Origin: Roseivirga pacifica | Lineage (GTDB): Bacteria > Bacteroidota > Bacteroidia > Cytophagales > Cyclobacteriaceae | Reading direction: 5' to 3' | Assembly (NCBI RefSeq): GCF_900111145.1 | Contig: NZ_FOIR01000005.1 | Coordinates: 62,001-126,000 of the forward strand | DNA: 64,000 nt | Shown: positions 50,433 to 58,885 of the stretch, piece after piece | How positions within the stretch are numbered: position 1 is the first letter of the stretch | Layout: each line of letters opens with the position of its first letter | Position numbers and translations under genes: made by a program | The notes under the pieces: generated by a model | What the model saw: the letters and a program-made list of their open reading frames with translations, nothing else | Databases searched by the model: none | What the model was told of the DNA's origin: nothing

Positions 50433-52835
50433 TCAGGCTCGATACTTACGTTTTCTCCATAAAACCCTGATCAACCCGAAAATACTAAGTAAAACTAAAG
50501 GACCAACAAGGTTAAGTATCTGCCAATATACCCGTTCCTCTCTCACTTTTACTCTGTTCAGCGGCCTTAGTGTAATATCTTTGGCGCGAGAAGTAATCAC
50601 CCCGTTTTCATCTACTAAATAAGCTAAAGCGTTAAATAAGAAATCCTTATTAGCGTACTTCAACTTCTCCCCTTGATCGGCAAAAGGGTTATAGCCCAAT
50701 TCAAATGGCGCACCGGTGCGCAAGTTCTTTTCGTTGCGAATAATATCACCATCAGAAACCACCACAATCTTAGTTTCTTCACTTTGTTCCTTCAATGCCG
50801 TTTGCGCATTGCTCGGTAAAACCCTGTTCTTGAAAAGCGAAGTAAACTCCCCTTCCAATAAATAAGCAACTGGCTCTTTGCCATGGTCGAAAAGAGCAGC
50901 ATCTGGCTCATTGGCAAAATCTTCAAAAGCAACCTTTGCCGGACTATTCACAATTCGAGTATATGGTGAAGTAAACATTAAAGGCGTTTTGACCACACCA
51001 TCGGCCTTTACCGTGTCCATGGTACTGAAGAACCGTGCATAGACCGCATCCAAGTTTTTAGTGATTGGGTGCTCGGTAAAATCATTCACCGATGCATAGA
51101 ATGGCCACGGCAGATTAATGATGTTCTCGGCATTATCGAGTACCACAGGGTAGCGGCCAAAGTTCTGTATATCCTGAATATACTCGGCATTAATACGCAC
51201 TCCGTAGCGAAAAAGCATATCGTCAAGCCCGTGATCTATTGGTAGCGCAAAAGTACCTTCGCCACCGGCCAAACCCATATTAACCTGAAGCTTATCGACT
51301 AAAAACAGCACCTTGCCTCCGCTCATTATGTACTGATCGAGGGCGTATTTTTCCTCCACGGAATATTCAGCTTTTGGCTGCGCAACCACCAACGCATCTA
51401 CACTTGCGATTGTCTGTGGCTGTGTCAAATCTGTTTTCACCAAGTCGAAATACTGCCTCATTTCACCCAAAAAACCAGCGATATCGAGTGAATCGAGCTC
51501 CTTGTGGCCTTGCACCAAACCAATGGTTTTGCGATTAAGGCCTGCAATACGCTGTAAGCCTACTGCCAACTCAAACTCAATCCCCTCAATCGATTGGTTC
51601 AGTCTTTCTTGAGAGCTCGCCCCTGTAGTTCCCTTGAGCATAAGCACACCTGCAGCACGCTGACCGTAACGCAGAATGACATACGGGAAAACTGTTTTCT
51701 GAATTTGACGCCCATTTTCAGTATCGAAAACCTGAGTAGGCTCAAAGCCCTGCTGAATTAAATAGGTAATATTCTCTTGCCTTTCCTGCACTGTTTCAGC
51801 ACCACTTGGGTCGGTATGAAAGTAGGCAATATCACCAGGCGTATAAATATCAAACTCCTCAATGGTTTGCTCAATGGCCTTTTTCAGGCGCTCAAAGCCA
51901 GCAGGCAAATCGCCCGAGATCAGAATTTCAACCGTTAGTGGTTCGTCAATTTGGCTTAGCAATTCCTTAGTGGCTGGCTTTAGCGAATATCGCTTATCGG
52001 CTGTTAAATCGAAACGGGCAAAGAAATTCGCAGCCACAAAATTGATGAGCAAAATGATAAAAAGACCAATTGAAAAATGCTCAATAAGCCTAGCCCTGAC
52101 CGGCTTGTAACTCAGCTTTCGCGACACCAACTTCCAGTAACTCACAAAAAGCACGAATATAATGGTGCTTAAAAAGTAGGCTAAATCTCGTGTATCAATT
52201 AGTCCTCTGCTTAGTGCCTCATAGTGAAAACTCAAACTCAAGTCTTCGATATAAACCGCAGCATTCCCACTAAACAATGCCGAAATAGAGCTCAGCCCTG
52301 TGTACAGAAAAAAGGAAAGAAAAACGGCAAAAATAAAAGCTACAATCTGGTTTTCGGTGAGTGTAGAAGCTGCCAAACCAATGGCCGCAAACACAGCACC
52401 CAACAGCAACAAACCAATGTAAGAGCCGGTAATTCCCGGGACATCTAGGTTACCCACAGGATTGCCCAGCTGATAAACCGAATAGGCATAAACCAAGGTT
52501 GGCAATATGGCAAAGAGCACCAAAGTAACCGCAGCGAAATATTTACCCAGCAGAATTTGGGCTTCTGTTATAGGTTTGGTCAACAGCAGTTCAATCGTAC
52601 CTGACTTCTTTTCTTCCGCCACCATGCGCATGGTAATGGCCGGAATGAGAAACATAAACACAAAAGGCCCTAGCGAAAAGAGCGTTTCCAAATCGGCAAA
52701 GCCATAATTGAGCACACTGGTTTCGGGAAAAACCCACATAAGCAAACCAATGCCCGTAAGAAACACCCCAATGACAATGTAGGCGATGAGCGAATTCAGA
52801 AATTGCTGTATCTCTCTTTTATAAATCGACCACAT
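50433..52835 (-). CDS. GldF-GldG fusion: ABC permease plus GldG domain
   Basis: 800 aa, two proteins joined. Residues 1-240 are an ABC-2 permease (GldF-like: MWSIYKREIQQFLNSLIAYI, several membrane helices, VAEEKKSGTIELLLTKPI). From about 255 (HFSIGLFIILLINFVAANFF) a GldG-type chain follows: a membrane helix, a large periplasmic GldG/ABC-type domain (LTADKRYSLKPATKELL) and a C-terminal helix at 775-792. In Flavobacterium gldF and gldG are separate and needed with gldA for gliding; in others they are fused. Lies 1 bp downstream of gldA. Confidence 0.92.
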   Translation of the reverse strand: MWSIYKREIQQFLNSLIAYIVIGVFLTGIGLLMWVFPETSVLNYGFADLETLFSLGPFVFMFLIPAITMRMVAEEKKSGTIELLLTKPITEAQILLGKYFAAVTLVLFAILPTLVYAYSVYQLGNPVGNLDVPGITGSYIGLLLLGAVFAAIGLAASTLTENQIVAFIFAVFLSFFLYTGLSSISALFSGNAAVYIEDLSLSFHYEALSRGLIDTRDLAYFLSTIIFVLFVSYWKLVSRKLSYKPVRARLIEHFSIGLFIILLINFVAANFFARFDLTADKRYSLKPATKELLSQIDEPLTVEILISGDLPAGFERLKKAIEQTIEEFDIYTPGDIAYFHTDPSGAETVQERQENITYLIQQGFEPTQVFDTENGRQIQKTVFPYVILRYGQRAAGVLMLKGTTGASSQERLNQSIEGIEFELAVGLQRIAGLNRKTIGLVQGHKELDSLDIAGFLGEMRQYFDLVKTDLTQPQTIASVDALVVAQPKAEYSVEEKYALDQYIMSGGKVLFLVDKLQVNMGLAGGEGTFALPIDHGLDDMLFRYGVRINAEYIQDIQNFGRYPVVLDNAENIINLPWPFYASVNDFTEHPITKNLDAVYARFFSTMDTVKADGVVKTPLMFTSPYTRIVNSPAKVAFEDFANEPDAALFDHGKEPVAYLLEGEFTSLFKNRVLPSNAQTALKEQSEETKIVVVSDGDIIRNEKNLRTGAPFELGYNPFADQGEKLKYANKDFLFNALAYLVDENGVITSRAKDITLRPLNRVKVREERVYWQILNLVGPLVLLSIFGLIRVLWRKRKYRA

Positions 52836-52836
52836 G

Positions 52837-53733
52837 CTATTTGGCTTGTGTTAGTTGGTGAAAAATTTCTTCTAGGTCTTGCTGCTCTTGCGATAGACTC
52901 AGGATAGTCCAGTTATTTTGCTTAGCCAAATCGAACAGCTTAGGGCGTAAATCCTCCTTTGCAGTAGTGCTAATATGGTAAACCTGACCACTCTTTGTAA
53001 CTGCACCAAAGGTTTTCAATTCAGCCTCGTCAACAGCTTCTTGAAACTCCACTTTTAGGGTGGTTTTATTGGCTGTCATGTTCGCAAGCAAATCGTTCGC
53101 TACCAATTTGCCTTGGTTAATAATGACCACACGATCGCAAATGGCTTTCACCTCTTGCATAATGTGCGTAGAAAGAATTACCGTTTTGTCCTTGCTAATC
53201 GTCTTTATCAACTGCCGAATATCCACCAACTGATTCGGATCGAGGCCAGTGGTTGGCTCATCCAAAATGAGCACTTCCGGATCGTGCAGCAGCGCTTGCG
53301 CCAAACCCACCCGCTGGCGATAACCTTTAGAGAGGGCACCAATCTTTTTATGTTGCTCTCGCGTAAGTCCGCAAAGCGCAACCATTTCTGCGATACGCTC
53401 CTTGGCCGCATTGCCCTTTATGCCATGCAAACCAGCCATAAAATGCAGGTATTCGTGCACGTACATTTCCAAGTAAAGCGGATTGTGCTCAGGTAAGTAA
53501 CCTACTTTCTTTCGGGCTTTCACCGAATCCTTCATCACATCAATGCCACATAATTCTACCGTACCTTCCGATGGCGGCAAATAACCTGTAGCAATTTTCA
53601 TGGTAGTGGACTTCCCTGCTCCATTAGGCCCTAAAAAGCCTAACACCTCCCCTTTTTTGGCTTCGAAAGAAATCGCATCGACTGCCATTTGTGTACCGTA
53701 GATTTTACTGAGTTGGTGAATCCTAACTGACAT
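52837..53733 (-). CDS. gldA: ABC transporter ATPase, GldA-like
   Basis: ATP-binding subunit that pairs with the GldF permease. 298 aa. Walker A GPNGAGKST at 35-43, signature LSKGYRQRVGLAQALL, Walker B EVLILDEPTTGLD. C-terminal domain (about 225-298) with beta strands typical of GldA/NosF-like ATPases. First gene of gldA / gldF-gldG / methyltransferase. Whether this cell glides cannot be proven from sequence; it is consistent with the T9SS-sorted protein at 20122. Confidence 0.92.
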   Translation of the reverse strand: MSVRIHQLSKIYGTQMAVDAISFEAKKGEVLGFLGPNGAGKSTTMKIATGYLPPSEGTVELCGIDVMKDSVKARKKVGYLPEHNPLYLEMYVHEYLHFMAGLHGIKGNAAKERIAEMVALCGLTREQHKKIGALSKGYRQRVGLAQALLHDPEVLILDEPTTGLDPNQLVDIRQLIKTISKDKTVILSTHIMQEVKAICDRVVIINQGKLVANDLLANMTANKTTLKVEFQEAVDEAELKTFGAVTKSGQVYHISTTAKEDLRPKLFDLAKQNNWTILSLSQEQQDLEEIFHQLTQAK

Positions 53734-54080
53734 TGAACAATAGAACGTGTTCGGGTTTTACTTAATTGCCAAATATAGGTTTTAGATATTAGATGTTGGT
53801 ATTTAGCCAAGAGATATTAGAAGAAGGAAGGCGGGAGTCGGAAGACGGAAGTCAGGAGTCAGAAGACAGAAGTCAGAGCAGGGAACACTTATCAGAAAAC
53901 GGAAAACAGTTAAGAAGAGGATACTGAACTTCCCCTTCAGGAGTCAGGAGCAAACCAACTTTAAGCCTTTTTGCCTATATTCATGACCTGTACTGACACA
54001 CAATACGCTACCCTTAAAAGTCACAGTGTTCAGTAATTATTAACACAACCCATAAATAACACGAACAATACTAAAGAAAC
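53734..54080. other. 347-bp intergenic region with heptamer array
   Basis: Holds the heptamer repeat at 53825-53880, then degenerate AGAAAACGGAAAACAG and AGGAGTCAGGAG stretches to about 53955. The remainder is AT-rich with no gene found. Upstream region for both gldA (minus) and the unknown gene at 54081. Confidence 0.6.
53825..53880. repeat. Tandem heptamer repeat, eight units
   Basis: Eight head-to-tail 7-bp units around the consensus (G/A)GAAGTC, for example GGAAGGC GGGAGTC GGAAGAC GGAAGTC. They are variants of the heptamer at 7063-7090 read on the opposite strand. Confidence 0.8.
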
Positions 54081-54404
54081 ATGTCGAACGACTTTAACAT
54101 CGAAATTGTAGGCCTTAAACAAGAGACTCACTTTATATATACCATTACTATTTCAACTTATACCAATATTGGTTTCCGACTTGACACAAGCGAAGGTGGT
54201 TATAAATCATTGGGAAACATTACCTATGAAGGCAAAGAATATATAGGTATGGAATTAATAATTGTAAACGATAGTAGCGTTGAAGAACCAAACACCAATA
54301 GTACTGGCTTTTTTGTAGAAAGAACTGAGGAAAGCACCATTGGCATCTATGTAAAATGTGGCTCCCAAATAGAAACAATTAAGTTTACCGTGCCTTGGGA
54401 GTAG
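54081..54404 (+). CDS. Uncharacterised 107-aa protein
   Basis: Not recognised. Soluble, Thr/Ile/Glu-rich, no signal peptide. Alternating beta-type residues (FNIEIVGLKQETHFIYTITI ... IGIYVKCGSQIETIKFTVPW) suggest an all-beta sandwich. First gene of the accessory segment; no partner motif found. AT content is higher than in neighbouring core genes. Confidence 0.6.
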   Translation: MSNDFNIEIVGLKQETHFIYTITISTYTNIGFRLDTSEGGYKSLGNITYEGKEYIGMELIIVNDSSVEEPNTNSTGFFVERTEESTIGIYVKCGSQIETIKFTVPWE

Positions 54405-54519
54405 ATTTTTTGCTTATTCCGACACTCGGCTACTATGCAGAACGATAGTTTTCGCAATCTTTATTAACTATAGCAGACACTAGAGTGGGGCGTGCATACC
54501 CTTTTGGCGCAATTGAAAA

Positions 54520-54831
54520 ATGACAAGCGAAGAAGTACAACAGATTATAAAGAAAGAATTAGAAAGTCACTCTGACTTAACAGACCTACAAGGTGTTAAT
54601 CTCAATGATTGTTTGATCAAACCGAAAAAGGAAACTTATATCAGTTCTATAGATGAATCAATCAAATTTCAATTATGGACTGTCTTTGAGGAGACTTTAG
54701 ACAGAAAGGGCTACAAAATTACATTTGACGAATCTGATGGTACATTCGGACTAGGAATGATGACAAATAATGACCAGTTAATGGATATTGGAACACATGG
54801 AACCTTCCTAGACACTTTAAGAGGAATGTAA
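54520..54831 (+). CDS. Uncharacterised 103-aa protein
   Basis: Not recognised. Helical N-terminus (MTSEEVQQIIKKELESHSDL), short central loop, then amphipathic strands (GYKITFDESDGTFGLGM). Acidic, soluble, no signal peptide. It stands 115 bp after the previous unknown gene and shares its AT-rich character. Resembles small immunity-type proteins in size only; no function can be given. Confidence 0.6.
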   Translation: MTSEEVQQIIKKELESHSDLTDLQGVNLNDCLIKPKKETYISSIDESIKFQLWTVFEETLDRKGYKITFDESDGTFGLGMMTNNDQLMDIGTHGTFLDTLRGM

Positions 54832-55188
54832 ATAAATCTAGACGAATTACTAGAATAGGTAAATTCAAAAGAATTGCCCTTAGTCTTAGCGTCTCACTAA
54901 GATCTCAATTAGTCTCAACGGAGCATTAAAGCCAGCCCCTAAACCTTCTTCCTCAGCAAATCATACAAAAACCTTAGTCTAATTGCTGAGTAATACCTAA
55001 GATTTTTCAACCAGTAACTTCAATAGTTTCTAACCCTTTTTCGGAACAATTAATAAGGAGTATAAAAGAAAGCAATGAGAGTGGCTTTTTCATAATTGTG
55101 GAAGATAAAGAAAGTGTAAAATCAAACCAATCATAGTGAAATTGAGTATGTTCGGTGAATTAAAATCAGTTGTGCGGAATCAAAAAAC
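54832..55188. other. 357-bp gap with a possible gene remnant
   Basis: No complete gene found. An open frame of 48 codons before its stop (54990-55136) ends SIKESNESGFFIIVEDKESV-like before a TAG; it lacks a start codon and looks like the end of a lost gene. The rest is AT-rich. Confidence 0.45.
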
Positions 55189-56430
55189 ATGAAGAGATTA
55201 TCATTCAAGGATGCAGCAATAAAAATACTTAAAGAAGCTGAAGAACCTCTTTCAGCCAAAGAGATTACTCAAATTGCCTTAAGTGAAGAACTCATAGAAA
55301 CCTCAGGAGCAACACCTGAAGCCACTATGGCTGCCCAACTATACACTGACACTGGAAAGTTTAAAAAGGTAGGCAAAGGCCTGTTTGCCCTTATAAAGCA
55401 AACAGAATCTGCTAATTCACCGCTTTTGGCAATTGAAAACCAAAATAGTCTTGTGAAACAAAAGCTGATAAGAAAAATACAAGAAATGGACCCTTTTCAG
55501 TTTGAGTTTCTTGTAGCCGAGCTTTTGAGGAAAATTGGTTATGAAAAAGTTGAGGTAACCAAACGCAGTGGTGATAAAGGAATTGATGTCACTGGTAATT
55601 TAACAGTCGGAGGCCTTACAAATGTCAAAACAGTTATTCAGGTTAAAAGGTACAAAACCGGAAACAATATTTCCGGGAAATATATCACTCAATTAAGAGG
55701 GAGCGCAGAAGTAGACCAAAGAGGGCTAATAATTACTACATCGAACTTTACTAAAGACGCCATGAATGAAGCAAAAGCAACAAACAAAATGCCTGTAGCT
55801 TTAGTCAATGGTCAAAAGCTAATTGATCTATTATTTAAATATAAGGTAGGAGTCAAAGAGAGTATTGTAAGTGTATTCTCAATAGACTCAGAACTTTTTG
55901 AGAGTGAACTGAATGATTCAACAATCAAAGGAAGTGAGAATAAAAGCCGCTCAATATGGCCTCTCCCAGGCGGGGTTTATTCTTATGTGCAAACCCTTAA
56001 TCAACTTCTTGATCAAATCTCACAAAACCTAAATTCAAGAGAAAACATGGTTGATTGGTTTATAAAATCATACGACAATGTTTCATCTATAAAAACAGCC
56101 AACGGGTATCTAAATGTACCTAAAAACATGGGACTCATAGACTTTAAGGATGGGAATTGCATTCTAACCATTGCCGGAGAGGAATATCATAAGAAAAAGG
56201 ATTTAGAGTTTCTCTTTGAGACAGTTTCAAGTAACATTCTTGCCTTTAAAGAGATCCATCAATTCCTTTTGAGTAGTGACGAAGCAAAAGCTGATCAAGA
56301 AATCTTAGAGTACGTGAATGAAAACTTTGATGTGAATTGGAGCACCTTGGCTCAGGTCAACTTTAGACTACTTTGGTTGATTAACATTGGCAAGGTTGAA
56401 AAAACAGAGGAAGGCTATAGAGGAAAGTAA
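55189..56430 (+). CDS. Mrr-type restriction endonuclease with N-terminal HARE-HTH
   Basis: Predicted DNA endonuclease; type IV (modified-DNA dependent) is likely because no methyltransferase is adjacent. 413 aa. N-terminal winged helix of HARE-HTH type (1-70, FKDAAIKILKEAEEPLSAKE), Mrr catalytic domain (about 98-215, MDPFQFEFLVAELLRKIGY) with D133 in DKGIDVTG and Q151/K153 in IQVKRY, typical PD-(D/E)xK. The C-terminal 190 residues (about 235-413) match no domain I know; a winged helix near the end (STLAQVNFRLLWLINIGKV) could be a second DNA-reading part. In the low-GC accessory segment. Confidence 0.85.
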   Translation: MKRLSFKDAAIKILKEAEEPLSAKEITQIALSEELIETSGATPEATMAAQLYTDTGKFKKVGKGLFALIKQTESANSPLLAIENQNSLVKQKLIRKIQEMDPFQFEFLVAELLRKIGYEKVEVTKRSGDKGIDVTGNLTVGGLTNVKTVIQVKRYKTGNNISGKYITQLRGSAEVDQRGLIITTSNFTKDAMNEAKATNKMPVALVNGQKLIDLLFKYKVGVKESIVSVFSIDSELFESELNDSTIKGSENKSRSIWPLPGGVYSYVQTLNQLLDQISQNLNSRENMVDWFIKSYDNVSSIKTANGYLNVPKNMGLIDFKDGNCILTIAGEEYHKKKDLEFLFETVSSNILAFKEIHQFLLSSDEAKADQEILEYVNENFDVNWSTLAQVNFRLLWLINIGKVEKTEEGYRGK

Positions 56431-56437
56431 ATACCCA

Positions 56438-57259
56438 ATGAACTACCAAACCTATCAACCGCACTCTGACTTGGCTCCTTTAGTTAATTGCTATTGGACG
56501 CTAGAGGTACCCGGTGATATGGAGGCACCAAAACAGCGCATGATTCCAGATGGCTGTATTGAAATGTGCTTTATTTTGGGCGATGACATCAAGCGATTTA
56601 CATCAGAATCAACTTTCGCACTTCAGCCACGAGCTATGGTGATTGGTCAAATTACCAAGCCTTACTATGTGCAACCGACTGGCTATGTAAATGCATTTTC
56701 AGTGCGTTTTTACCCCTATGGTTTTGCCAACTTTATTTCAAAACCCTTGCGACAGCTGGCCGATAAGGACACTCCGCTTACTGATCTGTTCGATGAAAAA
56801 GAAGCCAAGGCACTAGAACAAGCCATTATTGAAGCGGCCAATACCGAGGCAAGAATTGCTGTGCTAGAAAAATTCTTACTGGGAAAACTCAGTGACCAAT
56901 CGGTAATAGATACCATAGTAAAATCTACCATAGATGTGCTTTCTCAAACCAAAGGAAAGGAAGCCATTAACAGCATTTTAAAAGATGCCCCTTCAAAACG
57001 TAGAAACTTGGAGCGCAAATTCTCGAACCAAGTAGGTATTAGCCCAAAACAACTGGGGAAGATCATCAGGCTACAAGCCGCGCTAAAACTCATCTTAAAC
57101 AACACGAACCAAAAGCTTACTCAAGTAGCTTACGAGAGCGAGTACTACGATCAGGCACACTTCATCAAAGACTTTAAGGAATTTACAGGCACCAATCCAA
57201 AAGAGTACCTAAGCGATGACCAAATGATGCTTTCTTCTTTGATCTACTCCAAAGATTAG
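56438..57259 (+). CDS. AraC family regulator with DUF6597 N-terminal domain
   Basis: Start ATG 56438 (MNYQTYQPHSDLAPLVN), 273 aa; a longer frame runs into the restriction gene. N-terminal cupin-like DUF6597 (about 8-125, NCYWTLEVPGDMEAPKQRM, with IPDGCIEMCFILGD) and C-terminal HTH_18 (about 180-262, TQVAYESEYYDQAHFIKDFK). Starts 7 bp after the restriction gene stop but belongs by type to housekeeping sequence. Followed by a VOC-family gene, likely a target. Confidence 0.9.
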   Translation: MNYQTYQPHSDLAPLVNCYWTLEVPGDMEAPKQRMIPDGCIEMCFILGDDIKRFTSESTFALQPRAMVIGQITKPYYVQPTGYVNAFSVRFYPYGFANFISKPLRQLADKDTPLTDLFDEKEAKALEQAIIEAANTEARIAVLEKFLLGKLSDQSVIDTIVKSTIDVLSQTKGKEAINSILKDAPSKRRNLERKFSNQVGISPKQLGKIIRLQAALKLILNNTNQKLTQVAYESEYYDQAHFIKDFKEFTGTNPKEYLSDDQMMLSSLIYSKD

Positions 57260-57298
57260 GCTGTCGCGTTTTTACAATTTTTACTTTTTCAGCTAGGC

Positions 57299-57306
57299 TA
57301 GTTTTG
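57299..57306 (+). promoter_or_regulatory. Predicted -7 element of the VOC-family gene
   Basis: TAGTTTTG fits TAnnTTTG, 29 bp upstream of the first ATG at 57336. The -33 element is not obvious. Confidence 0.4.
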
Positions 57307-57335
57307 ACCTTATAAAACAGCCAAAGTAGAATTAC

Positions 57336-57812
57336 ATGAAAACCATAAGCACCAAATTAACCCTTGCACTGGCCATTGGGATGCTGGCCTATTTCCTACC
57401 TTTTAACAAAGCCTCCATTCAACCATCAAAACCCAATACCGCCATGAACAGCTACATATCGATCTTCGAAATTCCTGCAACAGATATTGCTAGAGCAATT
57501 AGTTTTTATGAGGAAGTGCTCAACCTCAAAATTGAAAAATTTGAAATGCCCGGAATGGAAATGGGTGTTTTACCATATGAAAACCAAGCGGTAACGGGCG
57601 TAATCATAAAAAGCGAAGGTTATGAGCCTTCAGCTTCAGGAACCACTATTTACCTGAATGCCGGAAATGACCTTCAGCCTATTCTAGACAGGGTTACAAG
57701 CAAGGGTGGAGAAGTATTGGTTCCTAAAACAGCGCATGCCGATGACAGTGGCTACTTCGCCCTATTTCTCGATTCGGAAGGGAACAAGCTGGGGCTCCAC
57801 TCCGCCAATTAG
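57336..57812 (+). CDS. VOC (glyoxalase/bleomycin resistance) superfamily protein
   Basis: 158 aa. The VOC domain covers about 37-158 (ISIFEIPATDIARAISFYEEV, metal-site region GYFALFLDSEGNKLGLHS). The first 36 residues are a hydrophobic N-terminus (TKLTLALAIGMLAYFLPF) that looks like a signal or anchor, unusual because most relatives begin at MNSYISIFEIP (here residue 37, 57444). If the real start is 57444, the protein is a plain cytoplasmic VOC enzyme. The promoter position favours 57336. Confidence 0.82.
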   Translation: MKTISTKLTLALAIGMLAYFLPFNKASIQPSKPNTAMNSYISIFEIPATDIARAISFYEEVLNLKIEKFEMPGMEMGVLPYENQAVTGVIIKSEGYEPSASGTTIYLNAGNDLQPILDRVTSKGGEVLVPKTAHADDSGYFALFLDSEGNKLGLHSAN

Positions 57813-57889
57813 CGCTATTGCTCTTTAGCATCAATCTGGTAGAAAGGATTTTATTGGTTATTTTTAAATGAACCAACAAACTGTCTATC

Positions 57890-58741
57890 ATGAAAAACGC
57901 TATTCGACTCAAAGCACCTCTTCTATATTTATGTTTTGTCCTTTTACTCTCGTTTTCGGCTTACGCGCAAGACGCAACCGATGTAGTGGTAATGCTGAAT
58001 GGAGAAGAGCGCAAAGGGAAGGTTTCTGCCATTAACGACACAGAGGTAACTTTTACCTACACTGGTGAGACACTGGAGTATAAAATTAAGCGTTCCGAAA
58101 TCAATAAAATTGTTTTTGCCAGTGGCAGAACGCAAGTGATCAACGAAAAAGCTGCTGAACTACCTGCCCCAGCAGACGCTCAACCGGTAGACAACCCGGC
58201 CGCTCGCAAAGGCAAAATGGCTATTCTTCCATTTAAAGTAATCACTAATGTTGGCTCTATTGATGCAAAAGCCCTTGGCGAACAAATTCAGGCCGATTGT
58301 GCCAACACCATAAAGGAAGACGCCCCATCTATTCAGATAATTGACCCGCGCGTGGTTAATGCCACACTGGCCAAAAGCGGTATGAGTATTCAAGACCTTG
58401 AAAGTATGCTGCCAAGCGAGTTGGCCAAAATGTTGGGTGTTGAACATGTAGTTTACGGCTCGTACGATATTGAAAATACAGGAACACTTACCACTGGTTC
58501 GTCAGTAACTTCTTACAAAACCAAAAAAGAAGACGACAAGAAAAAGGGCACTGCTTTTAGCTCGGGCAGTACTACCACTTCTGCCACTTACGACTCAAAA
58601 ATCACAATGGACATTTACAATGACCAAGGCACTAGTATTTACTCAGTTGCCAGAGAGCCATTTATGGCTGGCGTAGACAATTACCACAGCACCATTCGCT
58701 ATTTGGTTCGCAGAGCACCATTTGGGAGTAAGGCCAAATAA
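57890..58741 (+). CDS. Secreted protein with LpoB/CsgG/TolB-like domain
   Basis: 283 aa. Signal peptide (MKNAIRLKAPLLYLCFVLLLSFSAYAQ), a short beta module (about 28-80, VVVMLNGEERKGKVSAINDT), a Pro/Ala-rich linker (90-107), then an LpoB/CsgG N-terminal-like alpha/beta domain (about 108-225, KMAILPFKVITNVGSIDAKA and IIDPRVVNATLAKSGM). The fold is associated with periplasmic lipoproteins that activate penicillin-binding proteins or with curli export, but there is no lipobox. The Thr/Ser-rich stretch (GSVTSYKTKKEDDKKKGTAF) is odd. Function unknown. Confidence 0.75.
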   Translation: MKNAIRLKAPLLYLCFVLLLSFSAYAQDATDVVVMLNGEERKGKVSAINDTEVTFTYTGETLEYKIKRSEINKIVFASGRTQVINEKAAELPAPADAQPVDNPAARKGKMAILPFKVITNVGSIDAKALGEQIQADCANTIKEDAPSIQIIDPRVVNATLAKSGMSIQDLESMLPSELAKMLGVEHVVYGSYDIENTGTLTTGSSVTSYKTKKEDDKKKGTAFSSGSTTTSATYDSKITMDIYNDQGTSIYSVAREPFMAGVDNYHSTIRYLVRRAPFGSKAK

Positions 58742-58754
58742 AAACGAAACATAA

Positions 58755-58808
58755 GAGCTTAATCAAAAAGAGCCAACTCGAAAGAATTGGCTCTTTTTGA
58801 TTAAGCTC
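58755..58808. terminator. Long perfect hairpin, bidirectional terminator
   Basis: A 22-bp perfect stem (58755-58776 and 58787-58808) with a 10-nt loop; the arms contain five A or T residues in a run, so each strand can end in a T tract. It lies 14 bp after the LpoB-like gene and could also stop transcripts from the SDR side. Confidence 0.8.
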
Positions 58809-58820
58809 ATGTAAGCCTTA

Positions 58821-58838
58821 GCCTGTCTGCAGACAGGC
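58821..58838. repeat. Perfect 18-bp palindrome (family C)
   Basis: GCCTGTCTGCAGACAGGC, followed by AGGCGAG; a degenerate relative is at 22744-22763 and a weaker one at 31880-31903. Confidence 0.75.
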
Positions 58839-58885
58839 AGGCGAGACGCTAAGACTAGTTTGAGGCTGCCTCAAAATGAGAAAAT

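Noticed and set aside
53825-53880. CRISPR-like or minisatellite array with function as spacers
   Set aside because: The units are 7 bp, contiguous and variable in sequence; a simple tandem repeat explains them.
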